From assembly GCA_964457415.1 (NCBI GenBank), contig CAYWFB010000024.1, forward strand, positions 1 through 22,924: a stretch of DNA of 22,924 bases. Reading direction: 5' to 3'. The notes below the pieces were generated by a model. It searched no databases and was not told the origin of the DNA. It saw only the letters and a program-made list of their open reading frames with translations. The position numbers and the translations under genes are program-made. Shown here in pieces: positions 1 to 8,049 of this stretch; the first letter of the stretch is position 1, and the number at the start of each line of letters is the position of its first letter. This DNA comes from Fimenecus sp964457415 (GTDB taxonomy: Bacteria; Bacillota; Clostridia; Oscillospirales; Acutalibacteraceae).

Positions 1-74
1 ACCCCAGAATGAAGGAAAGAAAGAAGTACGGTCTCAAAGGCGCTCGTCGTGCACCTCAGTTCTCAAAGAGATAA
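1..74 (+). CDS. rpsI: 30S ribosomal protein S9, C-terminal end (partial)
   Basis: The frame that starts at base 3 reads PRMKERKKYGLKGARRAPQF and then SKR and a TAA stop at 72-74. This is the nearly invariant basic tail of ribosomal protein S9, which reaches into the small-subunit P site and contacts tRNA. Only about 23 residues are inside the window; the rest lies upstream. In bacteria rpsI normally follows rplM, so the neighbouring sequence to the left is probably the L13-S9 operon. A terminator follows 23 bases after the stop, so this operon ends here and does not run into the polysaccharide genes. Confidence 0.93.
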   Translation, partial: PRMKERKKYGLKGARRAPQFSKR

Positions 75-97
75 CTTTATATTTCTCAAACAAATTT

Positions 98-127
98 CAG
101 CACTCACAAAAGTGGGTGCTGTTTTTT
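98..127 (+). terminator. Rho-independent terminator of rpsI operon
   Basis: The 10-bp stem CAGCACTCAC / GTGGGTGCTG (one G:U pair) has an AAAA loop and is followed by six T. It is placed directly after rpsI. Confidence 0.9.
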
Positions 128-159
128 GTTAATTTAATAAACTTAAATACAAAAAAGTG

Positions 160-188
160 TTGAAAACGAGTTTGTTTTATGTTAAAAT
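160..188 (+). promoter_or_regulatory. Sigma-A promoter of the polysaccharide operon
   Basis: TTGAAA (160-165), a 17-base spacer and TAAAAT (183-188) form a good vegetative promoter. Transcription would begin near 195, leaving a leader of about 90 bases. It is the only clear promoter before the eight-gene operon. Confidence 0.7.
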
Positions 189-206
189 TTATGCTGTATA
201 TTTATG

Positions 207-247
207 AGTGGAATTCTGTCCTTTTAAACAAAATTATTCATTCCACT
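207..247 (+). other. Inverted repeat in the polysaccharide operon leader
   Basis: AGTGGAAT (207-214) is perfectly complementary to ATTCCACT (240-247) across a 25-base loop. No T-run follows, so it is not a simple terminator. It may be an mRNA-stabilising stem or a regulatory leader; the role is unknown. Confidence 0.45.
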
Positions 248-287
248 TAAAAAAATGGTTGTAAAATATTGTGAGGCGTAATTAAAA

Positions 288-1415
288 ATGGAAAAAAGAA
301 TTTTCCTTTCATCTCCTACTATGCATAATGAGGAAATGGGGTTTATTGAAGAGGCATTTGACCGTAACTGGGTTGCTCCGCTAGGATTCAACTGCGACGG
401 TTTTGAGGCTGAAATGATAGAATACCTTGAATCAGGTGATGAAGATTGCTATGCTGTGGCACTTGCATCAGGTACGGCGGCAATTCATCTTGCTGTTATG
501 TTGGCGGGCGTAAAACCCGGCGATAATGTTTTCTGCTCTGACCTCGCCTTTGCCGCAACGGTAAATCCTGTATCTTATGTGGGTGCAAAGCAGATATTCA
601 TTGACTCTGAATATGAAACATGGAATATGTGTCCCAAGGCTTTGGAAAAGGCATTCCGGAAATATCCTGACACAAAGGTTGTTGTAATTGCTCATCTTTA
701 CGGCACACCTGCAAAGATGGACGAGATAATTGAAGTATGCCGCAAACATAATGCAATACTTATTGAAGACGCTGCAGAGGCTTTGTCTGCTGAATACAAG
801 GGTAAAAAGTGCGGTACCTTTGGCGAATATAACATATTAAGCTTTAATGGTAATAAAATTATCACCACATCAGGTGGCGGAATGTTGCTTACCAAGGACA
901 AGTCAATGCGCGATAAGGCACTCAAATGGGCAACTCAGTCAAGAGAAAGTGCTCTGTGGTATCAGCATGAGGAAATCGGCTACAATTATCGTATGTCAAA
1001 CATTGTTGCAGGTATCGGTCGTGGTCAGCTTTTGCACGTTGAGGAGCACCGCAGCCTGAAAGAGAAAATTTATAACCGTTATAAAGAGGCGTTTGCAGAT
1101 TGCCCCGTAAAGATGAATCCCTATCTTGATTGTACAAGACCTAATTTCTGGCTTTCCTGTATTCTTCTTGATGAAGACTGCAAGGTTGACCCGATTTCAA
1201 TCTGTGTAAAGCTTAACTGTGAAAATATTGAAGCACGCCCAATCTGGAAGCCTATGCATATGCAACCTGTTTTTGCGGATTGTGACTGCATTTCTGCCGG
1301 TGATAAAAATGTTGGTGAAGATATTTTCGCCCGCGGTCTTTGCTTGCCAAGTGATATAAAAATGACTGAAGCCGAGCAGGATGAGGTTATTCGCATTATA
1401 AAGAGCATGTTATAA
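288..1415 (+). CDS. DegT/DnrJ/EryC1 (PglE-type) PLP-dependent sugar aminotransferase
   Basis: 375-residue fold-type I aminotransferase of the DegT/DnrJ/EryC1/StrS family, the usual length. Members transfer an amino group from glutamate to a nucleotide-activated keto sugar. Visible family features are the substrate/cofactor segment ALASGTAAIHLA (58-69), the PLP-ring aspartate in IEDAAEA (D161), and the Schiff-base lysine in SFNGNKIITTSGGGM (K190). The closest relatives by motif are PglE-like enzymes making UDP-4-amino-4,6-dideoxy sugars, but the exact sugar cannot be read from sequence. The 4,6-dehydratase (PglF type) that would supply the 4-keto substrate is not in the window. A GAGG motif lies 11 bases before the ATG. 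It is the first gene of the operon and is followed 41 bases later by the PglC-type transferase, a classic pairing. Confidence 0.88.
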   Translation: MEKRIFLSSPTMHNEEMGFIEEAFDRNWVAPLGFNCDGFEAEMIEYLESGDEDCYAVALASGTAAIHLAVMLAGVKPGDNVFCSDLAFAATVNPVSYVGAKQIFIDSEYETWNMCPKALEKAFRKYPDTKVVVIAHLYGTPAKMDEIIEVCRKHNAILIEDAAEALSAEYKGKKCGTFGEYNILSFNGNKIITTSGGGMLLTKDKSMRDKALKWATQSRESALWYQHEEIGYNYRMSNIVAGIGRGQLLHVEEHRSLKEKIYNRYKEAFADCPVKMNPYLDCTRPNFWLSCILLDEDCKVDPISICVKLNCENIEARPIWKPMHMQPVFADCDCISAGDKNVGEDIFARGLCLPSDIKMTEAEQDEVIRIIKSML

Positions 1416-1456
1416 GGATTTTAAATCCGATATAAATACATTTTTAGGAGAAGAAT

Positions 1457-2161
1457 ATGCGTACTTTGCAATTGTTCATTAAAAGAGCGTTCGATATATC
1501 AGTTGCGCTTGTACTTATTATTGCATTGACAGTAATACCTGTACTTATCGTAATTCCCTTACTTATAAAACTCACCTCAAAAGGACCTGCTGTATTTACG
1601 CAGGACAGAGTGGGAAAAGACGGTAAGGTGTTTAAAATATATAAATTCCGTACAATGCTTATCCCTGAGGAAAGCGTTAATCCTGACGGTACCGAAATGA
1701 CACCTAAAGAGAGAATTACTAAGGTTGGCAGATTTTTGAGAAAAACCTCGTTGGACGAGTTGATGCAGCTTTTCAATGTGTTGTTCGGACATATGTCACT
1801 TGTGGGTCCTCGTCCCACATTGCCTTATCAGGTAGATAACTATACCGATGAACAGCGAAGAAGACATAATATGCGTCCCGGTATTACAGGCTGGGCTCAG
1901 GTAAACGGCAGAAACGACCTTTCATGGACTGAAAAGATAAACTATGACATAGAATATGTTGACAATTTCAGTCTTGCTATGGATATAAAAATATTGTTCC
2001 GTACAGTGAGTGTTGTGTTCGATAAAGAGGGTATTGAATTCAATAAACCCGATATAATCACACAAAAAACACCAACTATTACGGCAGAACAGAACGGTGC
2101 GAATGAGGCGGAAAGTAATAATACTGATGTTGACACCGTAAAGGGAACCTCAAATACATAA
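1457..2161 (+). CDS. PglC-type phosphoglycosyl transferase (bacterial sugar transferase)
   Basis: 234-residue bacterial sugar transferase (PF02397), the monotopic phosphoglycosyl transferase class. It starts glycan assembly by moving a sugar-1-phosphate from a nucleotide sugar to undecaprenyl phosphate at the inner face of the membrane. An N-terminal reentrant hydrophobic helix (about 12-40) is followed by SKGPAVFTQDRVGK, the KFRTM motif (63-67), the catalytic Asp-Glu pair in TSLDELMQ (D100-E101), and SLVGPRP (114-120). It is the short form without the N-terminal membrane domain of WbaP. The last ~35 residues, after the catalytic domain, are Thr/Asn/Glu-rich, look disordered and resemble nothing in the usual family. 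AGGAG lies 6 bases before the ATG. Given the preceding gene, the first sugar is probably an amino-dideoxy sugar (inference). Confidence 0.92.
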   Translation: MRTLQLFIKRAFDISVALVLIIALTVIPVLIVIPLLIKLTSKGPAVFTQDRVGKDGKVFKIYKFRTMLIPEESVNPDGTEMTPKERITKVGRFLRKTSLDELMQLFNVLFGHMSLVGPRPTLPYQVDNYTDEQRRRHNMRPGITGWAQVNGRNDLSWTEKINYDIEYVDNFSLAMDIKILFRTVSVVFDKEGIEFNKPDIITQKTPTITAEQNGANEAESNNTDVDTVKGTSNT

Positions 2162-2175
2162 ACGGAGCGTACAGA

Positions 2176-3417
2176 ATGAAAGCACTTGTGTTGTGCGGCG
2201 GAATACCGCAGGCAGAGCTATTAAGACAACTGAAAGCAAGAGGTATCACAACAATTCTTGCTGATATGAACGAGAAAGTCTCAGCAAGAAAATATGCGGA
2301 TGTATTTTACCCCATATCCACCTTTGATGTTGAGGGGCTTAAAGAAGTAGCACTTAAAGAAAATGTAGATTTTATTATTACAGTTTGTGCTGACCAGGTA
2401 CTTGAGGTTGTTGCAAGAATATCCGAAGAATTGGGTCTTCCTTGTTATATCGACCATAAAACAGCGGTAGATGTATCCAACAAAGCATATATGAAAAAGA
2501 AGTTTGTTGAAGCAGGTGTTCCCACTTCAAAGCATGTCATTATGAAAACTTTGGATAAGAATATGCTCGAGGGTCTTGAATATCCCCTTATTGTTAAGCC
2601 CGTGGATTCTTACAGCTCACGCGGAGTGCGTAAGGTTGCAAGCTATGAGGATTTGGTTCCAGCTTTTGAAGAAGCAGTAAAAATCAGCAGAACCGATACC
2701 GCAGTAGTTGAAGAATTCGTCGAGGGTGAAGAAATCACCGTAGATGTTTATGTTGAAGATGGCGTAGCACACGTTCTTGGTGCGTCTGTCAGCGACAAAA
2801 TATCGGGCAACGATAAGTTTGTTATTAACAGAACGAGACATCCCGCTCTTACCAACGAGAAAATCAAGAACGATATTGCAGATACCGCACAAAAAATAGC
2901 CACCGCTTTCGGTCTTGAAAACTCACCGATGCTTATTCAGCTCATTTCTGATGGTAATCGTATTTCCGTGCTTGAATTCTGTGCAAGAACAGGTGGCGGT
3001 ATTAAATTCAGACTAATCAAAAAGTTTTCAGATTTTGATGTTGTCAGTGCAGTAATAGACCTGACCCTTGGTGAAAAGCCCCATGTTGATGCTTCAAAGC
3101 ATCGTGACGTGTTTATCGTCAATGAGTTTATCTACTGTAACAGAGGTGTATTTGACCACCTTGAAGGCTTTGAAGAGTTGTTAAATGAGGGAGTCATCAC
3201 CGAATACTATCCAATGAAGCAACAGGGTATGGAAATTAAAACCATTGCATCTTCAGGTGACAGGGGAGCGTCTTTCACAATAGAATCGAACAGTCTTGAA
3301 GATATTAAGAGAAAGCACAAACAAGCAAGAGAACGCATTAAGATTATCGCTCAGGACGGTACCGATATAGCAAGACACGACCTTACGGAAGAATTCGATA
3401 AATACTGGCAGTTTTAA
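2176..3417 (+). CDS. ATP-grasp ligase in polysaccharide operon
   Basis: 413-residue ATP-grasp enzyme of the CarB/biotin-carboxylase-like fold. Such enzymes activate a carboxylate as an acyl phosphate and join it to an amine. The N-terminal pre-ATP-grasp domain (about 1-95, LVLCGGIPQAELL) is followed by the nucleotide-binding part with YPLIVKPVDSYSSRG (K141, glycine loop 145-150), EEFVEGEEITVDVYV (179-193), and the metal-site segment LEFCARTGGG (266-275). The usual E-x-N-x-R metal motif reads E-x-C-x-R here. It lies 14 bases after the PglC-type gene, where pgl-like clusters often carry an N-acyltransferase. A plausible job is coupling an amino acid or other acid to the amino sugar. That is inference; the substrate is unknown. 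Confidence 0.82.
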   Translation: MKALVLCGGIPQAELLRQLKARGITTILADMNEKVSARKYADVFYPISTFDVEGLKEVALKENVDFIITVCADQVLEVVARISEELGLPCYIDHKTAVDVSNKAYMKKKFVEAGVPTSKHVIMKTLDKNMLEGLEYPLIVKPVDSYSSRGVRKVASYEDLVPAFEEAVKISRTDTAVVEEFVEGEEITVDVYVEDGVAHVLGASVSDKISGNDKFVINRTRHPALTNEKIKNDIADTAQKIATAFGLENSPMLIQLISDGNRISVLEFCARTGGGIKFRLIKKFSDFDVVSAVIDLTLGEKPHVDASKHRDVFIVNEFIYCNRGVFDHLEGFEELLNEGVITEYYPMKQQGMEIKTIASSGDRGASFTIESNSLEDIKRKHKQARERIKIIAQDGTDIARHDLTEEFDKYWQF

Positions 3418-3435
3418 GATATGAATATCAGTTAC

Positions 3436-3440
3436 AGGAG
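3436..3440 (+). promoter_or_regulatory. Ribosome binding site deciding the GT4 start at 3448
   Basis: AGGAG lies 7 bases before the ATG at 3448. The earlier in-frame ATG at 3421 has no ribosome binding site, and the family-typical MNVLFLS begins at 3448. Confidence 0.75.
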
Positions 3441-3447
3441 AATAAGA

Positions 3448-4704
3448 ATGAATGTACTTTTCCTTTCAATAAGCTCTATGCCGCATATGAGCGAGCATTC
3501 TATTTCACTTGATTTGCTCCATGAGTTCAAGCGTCAGGGACACAATGTGTACACCGTGTCAGCCTTACCTTATGGTGATGAGCAGGGAACAAATGTGAGT
3601 GTGGAATGTGATATTACCGCTCTGCGCGTAAAAATAGGTAAAAATAAAAAAGCTAATCCCATTGTTAAGGGCATTACAACAGTTCTTATGCCGAGTAACT
3701 ACATATCTGCAATTAAAAAGCATTCTTCAGATGTTAAATTTGATTTGGTTATGTATCCGACACCACCTGTAACGCTTGTGGATGTAGTAAAATTTATCAA
3801 GAAGCGCGACGGTGCAAAGAGCTATTTGCTTTTAAAGGATATTTTTCCGCAAAATGCCGTTGACATTGGTATGATGACAAAAACGGGAGCGAAAGGACTT
3901 CTTTATCGCTATTTTCGTAATAAAGAGAAAAATCTCTATGCGATTTCAGACCATATCGGTTGTATGTCGCAGGCAAATGTGGATTATCTTCTTAAACATA
4001 ATCCCGAAATTTCACCTGAAAAGGTTGAGGTTTGCCCAAATTCTATTGAAGTATATGATAAGAGCGTCTCGCGTGAGCAGAGGGACGAACTTCGTGTAAA
4101 ATATGATATTCCACTTGATAAAAAGGTATTTATTTACGGTGGAAACTTAGGCAGACCCCAAGGAATTCCGTTCCTTATGGAATGCCTTAAAGCTCAAAAA
4201 AATAATGACGACGCATATTTTATGGTGGTAGGCGACGGAACAGAGTATAAAAAACTTGAAGCGTTTATGGAAACAGAAAAACCTTCAAATGTAAGGCTTA
4301 TGAAACGCTTGCCAAAAGAAGATTATGACCGTATGGTTGCTGCGTGTGATGTGGGAATGATTTTCCTTGACCACAGATTTACTATACCGAATTTCCCGTC
4401 AAGACTTCTTGCCTATATGCAGGCAAAAATTCCTGTAATCGCTTGTACTGATGCTAATACTGACGTGGGTGAGGTAATCACCGAGGGCGGATTTGGATGC
4501 TGGTGTGAAAGTAACGATGTAAATGCATTTTCAGAATGTGTTGACCGTATTGCAGAAAGTGATTTATCAGCAATGCGCGACCGCGAATTTTCATATCTGG
4601 AGAAATACTTCAATGTGGAGCGCGCTTATGGAATTATTATGTCACATATCATAAGTGAGGAGGAATTCAGCTATGAAGGTGCTAATGATAAACTCAGTGT
4701 GTAG
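3448..4704 (+). CDS. Glycosyltransferase family 4 (WbuB-like)
   Basis: 418-residue GT-B fold glycosyltransferase that would add a sugar to the lipid-linked glycan at the cytoplasmic face. The N-terminal domain opens with the beta-strand MNVLFLSIS. The segment YLLLKDIFPQNAVDIGMM resembles the conserved 'kDiwP' block of WbuB-like GT4 enzymes. The C-terminal Rossmann domain shows FIYGGNLGRPQGIPFLM (start of the nucleotide-binding domain) and the acceptor/donor loop IPNFPSRLLAYMQAKIPVIACTD near the C-terminus. The start at 3448 is chosen over 3421 by its ribosome binding site. The next gene overlaps its end by 32 bases, which implies translational coupling. Donor and linkage cannot be predicted. 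Confidence 0.88.
   Translation: MNVLFLSISSMPHMSEHSISLDLLHEFKRQGHNVYTVSALPYGDEQGTNVSVECDITALRVKIGKNKKANPIVKGITTVLMPSNYISAIKKHSSDVKFDLVMYPTPPVTLVDVVKFIKKRDGAKSYLLLKDIFPQNAVDIGMMTKTGAKGLLYRYFRNKEKNLYAISDHIGCMSQANVDYLLKHNPEISPEKVEVCPNSIEVYDKSVSREQRDELRVKYDIPLDKKVFIYGGNLGRPQGIPFLMECLKAQKNNDDAYFMVVGDGTEYKKLEAFMETEKPSNVRLMKRLPKEDYDRMVAACDVGMIFLDHRFTIPNFPSRLLAYMQAKIPVIACTDANTDVGEVITEGGFGCWCESNDVNAFSECVDRIAESDLSAMRDREFSYLEKYFNVERAYGIIMSHIISEEEFSYEGANDKLSV
4657..4663 (+). promoter_or_regulatory. Ribosome binding site inside the upstream gene, sets start 4673
   Basis: GAGGAGG lies 9 bases before the ATG at 4673 and inside the end of the previous gene. The alternative GTG at 4655 overlaps this site and would give a non-family N-terminus. 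Confidence 0.75.
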
Positions 4705-5842
4705 CATACGCAGTACGGGTCGAATTTGCACCGACGTTCTGGATGCTCTCTTAGCTTGCGGAGACGAAGGCAGAATTGCATACGGCAGAGAGAATGTTCT
4801 CGAAAAATATCAGAAATATACTTATCGCATATCTTCACCCTCTGATGTGAAGCTCGATGGGTTGAAAAGCCGTATTTTTGACAATGCCGGGTTTAACTCT
4901 GTAGCCACAACAAAAAAATTCATCAAGTGGGTTGAAGAATATGACCCGGATTTGATTCATTTACATAATTTGCATGGCTACTATATTAATGTTGAGGTTC
5001 TTTTCAACTATCTGAAAAAAGCAAAAAAACCTGTGATATGGACTATGCACGACTGTTGGGCTTTCACAGGGCATTGCTCTCATTTTGTAAGAATGAATTG
5101 TGACAAATGGTTGACAGGATGTCATCATTGCCCTAATAAGCGTGGTTATCCCTCAAGTATGTTGTTAGATAATTCAAAAAAGAATTACCTCAAGAAAAAA
5201 GAATTATTTTCCGGAATGGAGAATATGACGATTGTAACTCCGTCACAATGGCTTGCAGATATGGTCGGGCAATCGTTTTTAAAGGATACAAAAATTAAGG
5301 TAATAAATAACGGTATCAACACCTCGGTATTTAAACCGACAGAAAGCAATTTCCGTGAAAAGTATGGTTTACAAGATAAAAGAATTCTGCTCGGCGTAGC
5401 AAGTGCCTGGTCAGCGTCCAAAGGCTTATACGATTTTGTTAAGCTTTCCGAAAGATTGGACAACAATTATAAACTCGTTCTTGTAGGGCTTACTGAAAGT
5501 CAGTGTGCTGAGATGCCCTCGCAAATTCTGGCAATAAGCAGAACTACTGACATAAAAGAACTTGCAGAAATATATACGACTGCAGATGTGTTTATAAATC
5601 CGACTTATGCTGACACATATCCGACAGTTAACCTTGAAGCGCAGGCTTGCGGAACACCCGTTGTAACTTACCGTACAGGTGGTAGTATTGAGTCGGTTCC
5701 GTCTGAAAATGTGGTTGATACGGGGAATGTAGATGCACTTTTCACTATGGCAACAAGTGATAATTTAAAAATAAAAGAAAAAGACTTTTCGCTCTCGCGA
5801 ATGGTCAATCAGTATATTAACCTATACAGAGAATCAATATAA
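4673..5842 (+). CDS. Glycosyltransferase family 4 (WcaC-like) with cysteine cluster
   Basis: 389-residue GT4 glycosyltransferase. The N-terminus MKVLMINSVC is followed by DLIHLHNLHGYYIN (94-106) and the block TMHDCWAFTGHCSHF (124-138), with further cysteines at C143, C150 and C153 (W-x3-C-x2-CP). This cysteine/tryptophan block is typical of WcaC-like colanic-acid-type transferases and may be structural or metal binding. The donor-binding domain contains GVASAWSASKGLYDF and the E-x7-E-type region FINPTYADTYPTVNLEAQACGTPVV. It acts in the cytoplasm on the undecaprenyl-linked oligosaccharide. The start at 4673 is set by GAGGAGG. The gene overlaps its upstream neighbour by 32 bases. Sugar specificity is unknown. 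Confidence 0.88.
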   Translation: MKVLMINSVCSIRSTGRICTDVLDALLACGDEGRIAYGRENVLEKYQKYTYRISSPSDVKLDGLKSRIFDNAGFNSVATTKKFIKWVEEYDPDLIHLHNLHGYYINVEVLFNYLKKAKKPVIWTMHDCWAFTGHCSHFVRMNCDKWLTGCHHCPNKRGYPSSMLLDNSKKNYLKKKELFSGMENMTIVTPSQWLADMVGQSFLKDTKIKVINNGINTSVFKPTESNFREKYGLQDKRILLGVASAWSASKGLYDFVKLSERLDNNYKLVLVGLTESQCAEMPSQILAISRTTDIKELAEIYTTADVFINPTYADTYPTVNLEAQACGTPVVTYRTGGSIESVPSENVVDTGNVDALFTMATSDNLKIKEKDFSLSRMVNQYINLYRESI

Positions 5843-5859
5843 ATTTAGGGGACATTACA

Positions 5860-7080
5860 GTGAATCCAGAACCTTTGGGAATGCGAAAAATAACCGATGT
5901 TTTAAGAATCGAGACATGGTTGATTCTTGCATTGTTTGTACGAATGTTTTTGCTGATATTCGGCTTCAAGCAAATAGCAGCTGCGTTATTTATAATAATA
6001 CATGTTTTGGCGCTTATGCTCGGCATCAAATATGTTATACGCATGTTTGCCAATAAGCAAAAGAATGAAAATATACCTATGTTAATCATCTTTGTGGTTA
6101 TGACTGTGTATATCGGCGCACTTTATTTAATAAACCGCTTAACACCGATGTCGTTGGAAGAATTACCTGTGACGCTTTTGATTGTATGTCTTCTTGTAGC
6201 GGCTTCGGATGGCTGTGCAGTATCAAAGACAATATTTAAGTTGTATTTCAAATTCAGTATGATAGCCTCTATTGTGCTCATTATTTCAGCTATGATTCCC
6301 GCGTTCTACAAAGAAGGCAGTCTGATATTATATACTGCAAATGAAAATCAGGCCGGCGTTATTTATATGTGTATGTTTATGAATATGCTGGTGTATTTGC
6401 AAATGAAGAAACGATTCAGTATATCATATTTTATGGTATTGTTCATTGCTATAGGTGTTTTCTTGGGTTGCGTTATGACACAAAGCCGAACATCAATAAT
6501 TTGTTGTGTTTTGACAGTATTGGTTTATTCGATATTTAAGCGAAAAACCAAGCCTTTTTCTGCCTTTGTAATAATGGTAATAATGGCGATATTTGTTTTT
6601 TTCCCTTTTATCACAGCAAATATATTGCCGAGGGCAGGTATAGATATTTCAGTAATAACCAGTGGTAGAAACAATATCTGGGAAACAGTAATCAACAGTG
6701 CTTTTGCAAATCCCTTTAATGCTAATTTTACTGTTCCAATATTATCTGAATCTATTCTTTATGGTCAAGCTATTAACGCGCATAATGTACTTCTTGAGCT
6801 TATATGGAGATATTCACTGCCCGTTGGTCTTTTCTTTATTATTTTCATGCACATGATGCTCTCAAAGACGAATAAATTGGTTGGACGTAACAGGTTGTCT
6901 ATAATGCTGTTTGCTACTTTTGCCATTTGTCTTGTGCATATGTGCTTTGAGGCATCTTTGATATCCGGCGCGTTGGATTTCTCACTGTATATCGTTTTAC
7001 CGCTTGTTATGGGCTTTAATCTTGAATGGAATAAAGGCAATAAGAAAATAGAATTAAAGAAGGGGAATGAGGATGAATAA
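5860..7080 (+). CDS. Wzy-type polysaccharide polymerase / O-antigen ligase-like membrane protein
   Basis: 406-residue polytopic membrane protein with about 10-12 hydrophobic segments and almost no soluble domain. Wzy-family features are the segment ending MTQSRTSIICCVL (about 207-218), the exposed loop SGRNNIWETVI (268-278), and HNVLLELIWRYSLPVGLFF (309-326), matching the SGR-x2-IW and HN-x-L-x-E patterns of the Wzy_C/O-antigen ligase superfamily. It would join repeat units on the outer side of the membrane. The start is GTG, chosen because AGGGGAC lies 7 bases upstream; the ATG at 5881 has no comparable site. The gene overlaps the next one by 8 bases. A ligase role cannot be excluded, but pairing with Wzx favours polymerase. 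Confidence 0.82.
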   Translation: MNPEPLGMRKITDVLRIETWLILALFVRMFLLIFGFKQIAAALFIIIHVLALMLGIKYVIRMFANKQKNENIPMLIIFVVMTVYIGALYLINRLTPMSLEELPVTLLIVCLLVAASDGCAVSKTIFKLYFKFSMIASIVLIISAMIPAFYKEGSLILYTANENQAGVIYMCMFMNMLVYLQMKKRFSISYFMVLFIAIGVFLGCVMTQSRTSIICCVLTVLVYSIFKRKTKPFSAFVIMVIMAIFVFFPFITANILPRAGIDISVITSGRNNIWETVINSAFANPFNANFTVPILSESILYGQAINAHNVLLELIWRYSLPVGLFFIIFMHMMLSKTNKLVGRNRLSIMLFATFAICLVHMCFEASLISGALDFSLYIVLPLVMGFNLEWNKGNKKIELKKGNEDE

Positions 7081-8026
7081 TTTAGTTTCCGTTATAATTC
7101 CCGCCTATAATTCAGAAGCTTTTATCGGCGGTTGCATAGAATCTGTATTGAATGGTACTTACAAAAACACCGAAATCATAGTGGTCAATGACGGTTCCGC
7201 CGATAATACCGCAAAAATCTGTGATGAATATGCCACGCGGTATTCAAACATCAAGGTTATTCATAGCGAAAACGGTGGTGTAAGTTCTGCTCGTAATAAG
7301 GGAATAGATGTGGCGAGCGGAGATTATATAACCTTTGTTGATGTTGATGATAAGCTCACTGAGGACGCCATAGAGGTACTCGTTAATACCTCAGAAAAAA
7401 CTAGTGCAGATATAACGGCGGCAAAAATCTTTAGAATTAATATCAACGAACCGCTTGTAAAAAAAGTCAGCAGTAATGAAGTGGCTTTGCTGACCGACCC
7501 GGTTGAAATTATAAAAAAATCTGTTGATAACTTATACCAAACAGTATGTGCAAAGCTTTTCCGCAGAGATTTCATTGAAAATACTCGTTTTGTAGTAGGT
7601 AAAAAAATCAATGAGGATACTTTCTTTAACTTCCAATGTCTTTTGAAAGCCAAGTCCGTTGCCGTTGTTGATAATTATATCTATGCTTATGTTTTTAACC
7701 CTGCATCAGCATCTCAGGCACCGTTCTCAGAAAAATTTTACGATATTCTTTATTTCAAAGACGAAAAGGTGCGTATTCTGAAAGAAGCTTTTCCTGAACA
7801 CCCCGAGCTTATAACTATGGTAGAGTTCAGGTCAAATATTGATTTTCTCAATAAGATGGCAAGCTCAAAGGGTGGCTACACAAAGAAAGAGCTTTATACG
7901 GCAAGAAAAGCAGTACTTGATACTCAGAATGGCTTTGTAAGTAAAGCAAAAAAAGAGAAGATACGAATGGCACTGATTAAATACGCCTTCGTGGTATATA
8001 AAAAATATATGCAAAGAAACTCCTGA
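7073..8026 (+). CDS. Glycosyltransferase family 2
   Basis: 317-residue GT-A fold inverting glycosyltransferase (PF00535). It shows SVIIPAYNSEAFIGGCIESV (6-25), the nucleotide-binding IIVVNDGSADNT (35-46, D40), NGGVSSARNKGI (67-78) and the metal-binding DxD motif in FVDVDD (88-93). An acidic segment INEDTFFNFQCL follows in the acceptor region, as in many capsule transferases. Two ATGs are possible: 7067 would leave only 1 base to AAGGGG (7060-7065), while 7073 leaves 7, so 7073 is used. It overlaps the polymerase gene by 8 bases, so translation is probably coupled. The sugar donor is unknown. Confidence 0.9.
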   Translation: MNNLVSVIIPAYNSEAFIGGCIESVLNGTYKNTEIIVVNDGSADNTAKICDEYATRYSNIKVIHSENGGVSSARNKGIDVASGDYITFVDVDDKLTEDAIEVLVNTSEKTSADITAAKIFRININEPLVKKVSSNEVALLTDPVEIIKKSVDNLYQTVCAKLFRRDFIENTRFVVGKKINEDTFFNFQCLLKAKSVAVVDNYIYAYVFNPASASQAPFSEKFYDILYFKDEKVRILKEAFPEHPELITMVEFRSNIDFLNKMASSKGGYTKKELYTARKAVLDTQNGFVSKAKKEKIRMALIKYAFVVYKKYMQRNS

Positions 8027-8049
8027 TAGCATGACCGTGAGGTGATTTT

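Noticed and set aside
3421..3447. Earlier ATG for the first GT4 gene
   Set aside because: There is no ribosome binding site at 3421; AGGAG sits 7 bases before the ATG at 3448.
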